Below the pieces are notes generated by a model. The model was given only the letters and a program-made list of their open reading frames with translations, was not told the DNA's origin and did not search any database. From NCBI RefSeq assembly GCF_037975245.1, contig NC_092580.1, forward strand, positions 32,763,001 through 32,827,000: DNA of 64,000 bases. The letters run 5' to 3'. Of this stretch, positions 1-10,684 are shown piece after piece. This DNA is from Apostichopus japonicus (Eukaryota; Echinodermata; Holothuroidea; Aspidochirotida; Stichopodidae). Position 1 is the first letter of the stretch, and every line of letters begins with the position of its first letter. Both the position numbers and the translations under genes were made by a program.

Positions 1-2528
1 TCACAAGAAGATGTAACCCATCACTTTTGAAGCTAACCTCATAGCTTATAAGTATACAATAGAGCAATGAAGGGGGTGTTAATTTAGATGATACAGTAAA
101 ATCTCTTCGTCTATTGCGACTTCAGTGTAGTAACGCTAATACTAGTACTACTAGTGCTCGGCGCGCTACCTCCTAAGGATCGCCACTTGCCCCATTGGCG
201 GTTTCCTGTTCCCCGATCTGGTCTTCAGAGTAGTTTTTTTGTGTGGATTACTTGACAGAAGAATGACTCTTTTATGTCGAACCGTTAAAGTCCATTTGTT
301 TTATTTTATAACAAAAAGGAGGGATCGTAGTATGCTCCCGTGAAGTGTTCGCTTCATACGGAGCTGCATACTGGCTAGGCCCAGTGAAATCGGCGCTGGT
401 GTTGTGCACTAACTTGGTCATAATCGCCGTGTTTTATTCGTCCTTCAGCCATGTGTGAAGGCTAATTGCATGGGTTACGATATTTATGCAGCCCCCAACA
501 ACACAACGGACCGGCATTTCTCTCGGATAGTTTAAAACAGTTGTAAAATAAACTTGAAATTTCTAACGATATAGCGTAATACAGTGGTTGTTTGTTCTCT
601 CAGTGTAAATGTGCGTGTATATGGAACGGTATGATCGTCGCGCATCCGGTACATGCCTGGGTTTGGCACTTGTGTTCCTAACATGACGTCATCATTGTCT
701 TGTTGTGAAATCGCAATCTCAGATATCTATTTTCGGATGCGAATATTAAAACGTTAATTATTAATTAGTCCTTGAGGTTTTCAAGGTGATGAGGATAGTT
801 TTGAACATAGATTTTCTCATAGATTCAGAGGAAGTAACTCTCGATTAGTTGGATTTTTCGTGTCATGGCCTCTTTAACGTAATCATAATTATATAGGTGA
901 AACGATAGGGCGGATATCATGACACTATAGTTGTCAAACACTTTAGCACGCCTGTGTCCTTCACGTGAGCGACCTCCAGAATCCCCCCCCCCCCCACCCA
1001 CCCCACCCTTACCCTACATGAGTGAGCGTTCATGCAGTCCAACCAAAACAGCTAGAAGGGAACCAATGTGATGGAAACTTTTCACATTAACGAATCACAT
1101 AATTTGATGAATTTTTATGCATGTCGTTGGTAAGATTTTTGAGCAGCTCAACGTAATACTTTGAAGGAAAAAAAATTGAAAGTGTGAACAAAAGTTGTTG
1201 AAAAACATCTCCAGACACACAATGAAGAAAGTTTACCAAAGTTTATGTCTCAAATAATTTTTTTCCTGTATTAGTTTTAGTGATGGATGCAACCTGCCCT
1301 GACCTTGATATTTTATTTCACGATCCGGACAGGATACAATACTAACAAGAAATTGGAAGATACTGGTAGTATCATTCGAGACTGACATAGTTATCTTTGC
1401 TATAGAAAACTAGTTAGTAAACAAGACCATTAAGATATTTAATGTTATATCTGTATACTTGCATTAACACAGAACACATGCGTATAACCAAGATTGACTA
1501 ACAAGGTAAGACAAATATTTTCTTCTTATACTTGAAAAAAAAAATAAAAAAACATACTCGGTGATTTACATTTGTCTTTTACAAACAAACATTTTGTTCG
1601 AGACATAGTTATTTCCCAAATGATCAAACTTAATGTTATGGTTTTGTTGTGCTTCAACGGATATTAAGTTAAATAAATTCTTTAAATTTGAAAACTTAAA
1701 TGCATAACGAAATTTCTAGCTTACCATGATTGACTGGCCGATCGGCATGGGGGTCCGCAAGGAGGGGGCAGGACAAGAAACATATCTCAAAATGATAGGT
1801 AGCTTCCGGGACTTCTGAGGCGTTACAAAAACATCCCAGTGAAATTGAATTCCCCTGTATGAAATGTGCTTTCGTTCATTAACATCACTATCCGAGAACA
1901 TTCCATATCTGCAAAGTGAAATGTCTCAGATGACTCGAAGCCCCAGGCCTCCCACCAGAGCTTAGAATATATATTCCGGAGAAATTCAATTCCTCTCTCT
2001 GACATTTATTTTCGTGCTTTAAACTCGCTACGAGAGACCAACAGTAATGGTGTAAAAATCTCTTCCGATTGTAAAATTCACAACAAAATACAATTCTATA
2101 GCTATACTTATAAGCGATCCAAATATCTATTCAGTGAAAATAAAAATAAAAATGTGAATTTCTAAGGCGCCGACCTACTTGAGTGAAGTTACGGTCCATG
2201 GAACGCCCTTACGAAGGCACTTTGTCTTTTACCCACTGTGAAGTGTTTGAAGTCCCAACTTACAACTCATCTTTTTATAATTCACTTTAATAACTTTTGT
2301 TTGCTTTGACTTACTTCATTCCTTTTATTACTCTGTAGGTATCTCATGTTTGTACTTGTTTTACTATATAGTCCCACGTAAAGTGTTTTGAAATATTATT
2401 TTATGTAAAGCGCTATATATAAGTATACATCGTCGTCAAGATCATATATCCCGGTAGTCTATTATTTTACAATTTGTGCATTAATCTTCTTCTTTTCTTT
2501 GAGGTGGGGCTTTACTTAGGAGGGGAGA
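1..2528. other. Gene-poor leading segment
   Basis: I see no convincing exon, RNA gene or complete transposon here. The sequence is A+T rich with a C-rich tract near 983-1010. Short open frames around 1716-2005 have neither splice signals nor protein-like composition. A 5' untranslated exon or promoter of the gene starting at 3408 could lie here, because a plausible acceptor (CCATGCAG) sits just before its ATG, but none can be pinned down. Confidence 0.5.
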
Positions 2529-2536
2529 GTTGTTAC

Positions 2537-3324
2537 CATGGGCGTAGGCAGGTTTCAGAAAGTGAGGGGGACACTATACTATCTAAGCGGAGCGCCACCA
2601 TTGGTTGGCGCGTAGCGTACCAGAAAATTTTGGGTTCATAAGATCCCCTAGATCGCAGGAGACGGCCTTCCTGAGTCGTTTTTAGTTACATCAGAACCAG
2701 ATCTGTGAGGAGAAATTTTGTCTCACAAAACTAAATTCCGACAGAAAGTACTGGTAGAAAGATGCCGTTCTGACACCAAGGGAGACGAATTACACAGCGT
2801 CCATCTCAAACGAAATATTTTCGGTAGTTTGGTATCATATAATATCCTGCATACAGGCGAATACTGTCTGTAGGGCCTAAAATATATGATATTACCTTCC
2901 TGGTGGGGTCTTCGCCTTGTTTTCAAGTTGAAATGCGTGGTTGTTTTCTCTGATTCACAGTGTAGGGCAAGGGGAATTCCATTTCTGGCGAGAAGGGGTG
3001 CTTCCACAAAACACTCTAAAACATCGTTCAAACATCGCACAAACTTTTATCAGAGGTCTCGGACGAAGCGGGGAGGGTGAATATCGGAGGAAGGGGGATA
3101 AAGGGCCAAGCACTGTTCTAATTTCCAGTGTAATTTATTGATAATGATTCTTAAGTTAGATTCTACTTGAATCAGCTCAGCAATTGTGATAGAAAATCGC
3201 GCATATGCATGTGATTTTTTTTAATAACTGCTCTGAAAAGTGGGTGGGACAAATGATATGATATCCCCTCCATTTTGAAAGTGGGGGGACATGTCCCCCC
3301 GTCCCCCACCTGTTGACGCCCATG
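2537..3324. mobile_element. hAT-like non-autonomous element, CATGGGCG termini
   Basis: A 788 bp element flanked by a perfect 8 bp direct repeat GTTGTTAC (2529-2536 and 3325-3332). It starts CATGGGCGTAGGCAGG and ends with the near inverted complement CCTGTTGACGCCCATG. Eight-bp target duplications with short CA..TG terminal inverted repeats are typical of the hAT superfamily. Inside, at about 2580-2620, is a GC-rich hairpin module (GCGCCACCA..TTGGCGCG) shared with other elements in this window. No transposase is encoded. The open frames at 2723-3141 inside it look non-coding. It lies just upstream of the first exon of the secreted-protein gene. Confidence 0.85.
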
Positions 3325-3407
3325 GTTGTTACATTAATTAAAATAAAACTTGTCTCGTGATTTTAAATTCAGAGTCGGTTGTTTCCATTCCTCCATGCAG
3401 ACACAGG

Positions 3408-6400
3408 ATGAAGTTCTCTCTGGTCATGGTGCTGTGCCTGTGCGCAAGCGCACTGCCCCAACAGAGGAAGAGAAAGGGTAGGTACAGTTACTGACAGAAT
3501 TCCACTCTATTATCTGAAGAACTTTGACAAATGAAACTTAAAAATTGTTGGATATGAAAGTATTATGTCATTTAAATTTTGAAAGTAAATCTTCCAGGCG
3601 TAATGGAACAGGATGCATGTCTATAGAACTAACGGCGACGGGGTATCTCGTAATGTTACCTGAAGTTTTACAAAAATCTAGTACACAGCAAACAGAAGAT
3701 TCCCAGACTAAGAAACACACTCGTATGTGTTTGTCTTTAACCTGTATCTCTTAAACGTTGGTTATAGACATGTACGATCATTGTTGCTATGCTTGACCGA
3801 TCTCTAGTGCAATAGATCAGCTCCAGTGGCGTACCCAGGATTTTTTCAGTGGGGGGGGGGGCGCTGGGGGGCTTGAACATTTCCTGGGGGGGGGCTTGAC
3901 CATTTTTTTGTTGCTATCTAAGCGGAGCGCCACCATTGGTTGGCGCGCAGCGTACCAAAAATATTTAGCTAAAAAGGCCTCCTAGATCGTTGGAAATGAC
4001 ACTTCCCAGGCCTTCTAAGCTGCTTTATTTTGAGATCCCATGTTTTGATATGGTCATCAAATAGTTTAGTGAAATAGAAAAAAAAACAATCTGGTAAGTT
4101 ACTTTGAATTTCAAATAATTCAGAAATATCATGACATATCTTTTGTGAGTTTGACACCGGTATTGACATTATTCGACAAATCTGCAAATTGCGCGTGGAA
4201 AATAAAGAGAGATTGACTGGGCTTTCAGCCAAGTAACATACTGAAATGACCGAACTATATGTCAAACTGACATCAAAGATTGCGTCTGAAATATTATTAG
4301 GGTGATAGACTGATAGGTCGACAGTGGCGGAGCTAGGGGTATTGGTCAGGAGGGCGAGAATGGCCTGTAGGGGCGCTTTTGACACTATCTAAGCGGAGCG
4401 CCACCACAGTTTGGCGTAGAGCGTACAGAATTTTTTTGAGTAAAAATATTCTCTAGATCGCTGGAAATGACCCTTTCCGAGTCTTGCTAATTTGCAGATA
4501 AACGAAGAATAAATATGTGTCATCGCCATTTGTGACAAGTCGGAAGTTTATATGGGTGTTGAAAGTACATGCGCTTCATCACAATCCCTGTGGTATCTTT
4601 GTGAGTGCTCATGTTTTCGAGAAAAAAATAGATCAAAAACCCCGTACAGTTCTTGGAAAGAGTTTCGTACAACAGAATTAAGTGCCGATAAATTAAATAC
4701 CGCCGTACGTTAGAGCATTTTGTCAGTAAACTACACCAACAAAATGTGACAAATGTCAATAGGTATGAGAGTGCAATAAAAAAGTCAATAATCGCGAATA
4801 AGTAAAGAGTGCTAACAAGCTGAAAAGGGCTCCAGCAGTCCATTTGAGTCCGCCCCTGACTGTTTGGACGCTCCGCCACTATAGGCCCGGTATTTCTCAG
4901 CGATAGTGTTGTCTCCTTTCTTGAAAATTTGTTTTTTAGCGGTTTTAGGAGCATCAGGGTACGTCCCAGAAGTGAAAACCTGATTGAAAATGTAACAGGG
5001 TATCGAGGCAATGACGCCAGCAATGATGTGAGAAACACGTGTATGATGTCAGCATTTTTTACCTTTTAACATCTTCTTTGGCATTCAAGTACCTGGAAAC
5101 CACCATTCTATAAGGGTATAGTATTGCTCACTAGCTTGTTTGATCAGTTAATGCGCACTGGTTACAAGACACTGATTGGCTGTTTGTATTAGTATTTATT
5201 TGTATGTTAGGGATTATGGATATTTTAAAAACGAGTGATAAAGGCAAAGTTTGACCGAACAGTCGAACACACAGATTCAGTAGAAACATTATGTGTGTTG
5301 TGGTCTTGTAGAGCAGGAACTATATTATTCGACGGTCGTTAACATGCGTTTTCAGTACAGTGCGACTACTGTAGACTTCTCGGCCTATGCGCTATGTCAC
5401 GTCAGGTTTTTCAGCAACTATAGCCTACTGCCGGTCCGCGGTCGAAGGGTCGTTCATGAGTGGTCATCATAGAGATTCGAGACCAATCAGACCAATGATA
5501 TATTTTTCGCACATGTAATTTTTTTCGACACCCAAAATCCCAGTGGGGGCGACTGGGGAGCGACAAGCTTTCATGGGGGGCTGTCGCCCCCCACGCCCCC
5601 CCCCCGTAGCTACGCCACTGTTCAGCTCGTATGTGTTTCAACCTTTATCCTGACTATACTGCCCGTTCTCTTGTCTATAACCTGTATCTCTTATACGTTG
5701 TTTTATGTAGGCCTGTGCGATCATTGTTACTATGCTTGATCGATCCCTAGTGCAATAGATCAGCTAGTATGTGTTTTAACTTTTATCCTGACTATACTGC
5801 ACGTTCTCTTGTCTTTAACCTGTATCTCTTATACGTTATATAGACGTGTACGATTATTGTTACTATGCCTGACCGATCCCTAGTGCAATAGATCAGCTCG
5901 TATGTGTTTTAACCTTTATCCTGACTACACTGTACATTCTCTTGTCTTTCTTTGCTTAAAGCAGCGGTAGATTCTGAATCACTAAAGAAAGATTTTGAAA
6001 GATTTCTAGAAGACACCAATCAGAGAACATCACTCAATGACGTCACTGACAGATGTTCTTCCATTCGTCGAAGATGCGTCGAATCAGGGCAACTTTTCAA
6101 ACGAAACGTAGTCTGCGCTAGTAACATGAAAAGATACATGAACTCTTGTCATTTGCAGATAAGGTCATGTGACCTTTTGGAACAATCGGGAAACGAACTC
6201 CAACAGAAACGGTGCCTTTGGATAGAAGTTCCGGACGGTAAGCGTTCGACAAAAAAGTTTACCCCGTTAATCAAAATAGCCATTTAATAGTTTTCAAGCA
6301 TGAGAAGAATCGACTCCGAGTCAGTGAGTCAACTCGACTCCAAGATAAATTGAATCGTTAGAACTCTGATACATGATAATATGAGTTCTCGCTCCTACTG

Positions 6401-7143
6401 CTTCTCTTCCCATGGGCAACAGAAGAGGTATTACTGCTATCTTGAACTCATTTATTACAAGTTTGTTTGTCTTCACTGAAGCAATATAGCTAAATCTGGT
6501 ACAGTGAAATACGATACAACTTATCCAACAGTTTGATGCATACAACCACGTGTACAAAATACATCATGTAAACCTATAGCTAATAGATGGTTAGTTAATT
6601 CTCTCATATCACTTTCCACGATAGAAATTCGAGACGGCGGTTAATTCATGGTGGGATATGAACTGCAAAGAAGGAGGAAAGTAAACGAAACCCCTCTCTG
6701 AAACTACAATGTTAGAACACAAAACAATAACTATAGGTTTTGACATTTCCAAACACAATGTCAGATCCTCTCCCTATACGCTCACCCCATCTACCACTCT
6801 CCTGTTCTCAACCCCTCGTACGTAATGCAGTCTCTGTCTTTGAAATATGTGTGGTGTTTGAAAGAGGTGGGTAAAAGGGGGGAAGAAGTTGTCATTGTCA
6901 TTTTTTCATCTTGGTTACATTCTATACCATAGTATGTCTCTAGCTTCTATTTATTTCTTGTTTCTGTTACTCAATAACAAGATGCCGATAGTGGTGACGA
7001 CAGCAGTGGGACAAACAGCAAGGAAACAAATAGTAAAAGTAAGGATGAAGATAGTGACGTCACGGGTAGCGATAGTAAAATTGACGGAAAAAGTGAAGGT
7101 AAACATCTTATTTAATACATATCGTAGAATCTGTAAAAAGTAA

Positions 7144-7231
<88 letters not shown>

Positions 7232-10200
7232 GCATCGTTAAGCCGACAACACACTGCCCTGCTGATCGCGATATGACGGGTGGGGCGCAACCACGTATAT
7301 TTCTGGGGGCTTAAATCTTCAGGTTACATCAGTTGGGCTACCCCCCCCCCCCTCACTAGCAGACAGGATATTACAACATTTCTAGTGTATAAATAGAACA
7401 CATGCTTATACGGTACAACCTTAACAGTCGGTCGTAAATTGATTCAAAAAGTTGCAAAATATAGCACCGTTTTGCATCTTAGCGCCCTCCACTAATTTAC
7501 CCAAATATCTCAAAAGAGGGGGCAAAGTCCCTCAGGTTTACATCAATGGGGCTACCCCCTCCCCCTCACTAGCAGACAGGATATTACAACATTTCTAGTG
7601 TATAAATATATCACATGCTTATACTGTACAACCTTAACAGTCGGTCGTAAATTGATTCAAAAAGTTGCAAAAAATAGCACAATTTTGCATCTATGCACTC
7701 TTCATTTTACCCAAATTTCAAATTTCTCAAAAGAAGGGGGTAACACTATCCTTAGATCCCTCCACTTGGCGAATTGACACTTTACCTCCCCCCCCCCCTG
7801 TCTCAACGTGGAGAGTCTTAGATTGTCGGACAGGGTCATTATCGCTTACGATCACCACTAGTCAAGACTGACCCAGTATTGATTCGCGTCTGCTTCAGTC
7901 GTAGAAAACAACATGTATCGTTTTCCCGACTGGCAGACTACATTGTGCGAGGGTCACGACGATTGTGGTCAGTCGTACGACGATAATAGGTTCGTTGGCG
8001 ATGATAATAACCTAGCTAGGATAGTATATATACATTCACCCCATCTACCACCCTACTGTTCTCAAACCCTCGTAGGTAATGCAGCCTCTGTCTTTGACAT
8101 TTGTGGGTGTTAAGTAGGGGGAAAGAAGTTTCATTTCCAATAATAATAATATTAAAGTGAAAACGTTATGCTAACATACATTGCGATATACCATCCACGG
8201 CAGTATTTACTTTGTTATGAGAATGGCATGGCACAGGCAGACAGCTAAGCTACTACATTTAATATGAGCTGGGTCTTTTCCGTCTTGTTGTTGTTTAGTC
8301 GGATTGTATAAACGGTCGGCTTTCTATTGTATTGATGCGGAAACTCAAATACAATATTCGCATTAATCACCCACTGATCAAGTGTCCCATGTGTCCCAGA
8401 CAGTGAAAGGCAAAAATCGTCACGCAGTTTTCATTCTCAGATATGAAGATTTATATAGATATTTCAGACCAATATCGCAAATTGTGATTTTGTATTTTTT
8501 TTTAATCCTAAAGGTCGCAGCAGCTCAGAGATTTCAAACTATGAAGATGCCTCTTTGTCATGTGAGTTTTTCTTAAGGATCAGTAATCAGGGGCGGTTAA
8601 CCCCTCCCCCAGGCCCCCCGCCATCTTCCTCCAACTGCCTTTGTGAATATTTGTGACCAAATAAATGAACATGCTCCCACTCGTAAATAAAATTACACCT
8701 TGTGGTTACTAAATCCTTGGTTTTTCTTCACCTACATAGCATATGTGGTTAAGACTGCAGAGACGGTCATTTCTTTTTTATATCAGGGAGCTTCGTCCCT
8801 CAAATCAAACTTACAGTTCCCATTGCTCATTAAGTTTCATACAAGGCCCTCCCCCCCCCCACCACCACCCAACCAAAGCACACCCTCCTTCTTCCCGCTT
8901 AAGTCCTCATCCCGTGTTTCCTAACGAATAAACTTTTCATTATCTCTTTAAAATTAGTCTCAAGCAGTGATGAAGAAGATGCTTTCACTCCAACAGGTAA
9001 GAGGCACTCCTCCTCTCTTCTGCTCCCCCTCCCCTCCCCCTCCCCCACCCTCTCTCTATCTCTCTATATGTCTTTCACTCAAGTCCACTCCATCAAGTAG
9101 AATAAACATTATGCGATTTCATCGTATAGGTCTAGGTATCATACATGAACTATATTCAAGCTTTTGATTTCATTTTATTTTTCAAAACTATTTTTCACTC
9201 TTTTTTTTAATAAAACGTTATGAAACATCCTAAAGCCTCAATTCTTGTGTGAAAACATTATATTTTTTATTTCTTTATTTATAAATGTATATATAATGCA
9301 ATGACGTCACTATTTTAAGGTCTGTTTTTCATTCATAGTAGTATCTTGAACTTAGAATAACCAATGAGAAACTTCACCATCTTCAAAAAATTTTGAAATA
9401 CTTTTTTACTGCAGGTAACGATAGTGTTAATGGTGGTAGAGGTAAGTCAAAGTGAAATGTTAATGAATGTTACCAGGTTGTCATGGTAATTAAAATGTAT
9501 ATGCTAAAATGATGCTAGATGGGAAATTAGTTACAGTGATATAGTTAAACTGTCTACGCATGCGCAATACTGTTAACGCTATGGCCGACAGCAGGCTTCC
9601 ATTTTATATTGAACAACATTAATGGAAGTATGAAAAGTAGACAAACAAGATGGAATAGCTCACTGGACCCATGCTGGACGTGCGTAAAGGGAATAGCGAT
9701 AGAGAATGGCTCATTTTACTGCTCTATGGGACGCTATATAAACTTAGTGGTAAAACCGATGCTACTTTTTTTTCATTTTTCCTTCCCCGTTTATTCTGAA
9801 ATTTCGTAAAGTCACTTATTTTACGACACTGAGTTCGTGCTTGGTACCATCTTCAAAATTTATGAAAAAGGTTATGACGGCTGGCAAAACCATATATTAA
9901 ATAATACGGGATACGCAAAAACCAAGGCTGTAGCTGACCCAGAGAGACCTTACATAGACTTCGCACTCATCCTATTATATTGCTATTTTATCAATGAGTG
10001 AAAACAATTCCAAGGTTACAGGTAGCACAAAAGGGCATGACTTCTCCAACTCTATCTCCCACACCTGATTGGATAGACCAGTGATATAAATAGCACCTCT
10101 CTGGATAAATCATGAAAATGCCATGTTTACACTTTCAAGATCTACTGAGACCCCCCCCCCCCCTCCCCTTCTTCAGCACGTCCCTATGTTGTCTCCATTA

Positions 10201-10376
10201 TACGCTTTCCAATGCATGGAACTATTTGGTACATTGCGTTTACAGCCTTTAACCGGTTGGTATTTATCAATTTTATCGACTGTATTTCTTTTTCTTTTTT
10301 TTGAAGGAGACAATCCACAGTGAAATCGTGAAAAGGTAAATTTATTAGTAATGATAACATATATATAATATATATA

Positions 10377-10420
<44 letters not shown>

Positions 10421-10426
10421 AATATA

Positions 10427-10463
<37 letters not shown>

Positions 10464-10652
10464 GATTCCCCGCCGGTTCGATTCCCCGCCGACAGCAAGG
10501 TGTGTCGTCTGGCAAGGGTGTTGTTCAATAACAACTTCCCGACATGGACGTTAAGTGGATGTGTGTGCCGAGAGATTGGCTTCGGTCAGCTTGCGAGTCT
10601 ATAAGCCTCCATGGCTTCTTTCGCGAGTTCCTGCTTGCGGGAAGATCACATA

Positions 10653-10684
<32 letters not shown>

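Larger units (their letters stand above)
3721..5964. repeat. ~135 bp tandem repeat split by a transposon
   Basis: A unit containing CTAGTGCAATAGATCAGCT, GTATGTGTTTTAACC and CTTGTCTTTAACCTGTATCTC recurs about four times in intron 1 of the secreted-protein gene. One copy (3721-3833) is cut by an inserted element (3834-5620). The array resumes at 5621 and runs to about 5955. Adjacent starts at about 5624, 5765 and 5898 give a period of about 133-141 bp. No coding potential is seen. Confidence 0.75.

Noticed and set aside
2723-5641. ORFs of 60-170 codons (e.g. 4520-5038, 3969-4385)
   Set aside because: They lie inside non-autonomous transposons, show no domain, and the same region in related elements is not open.
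6951-7290. Ile/Tyr-rich minus-strand ORFs
   Set aside because: They translate the (TA)n microsatellite.
8514-8996. Alternative splicing frames for the small exons (e.g. acceptor at CAAGCAG before 8970)
   Set aside because: Only the acceptors at 8513 and 8957 keep phase 1 and the acidic Ser/Asp-rich frame.
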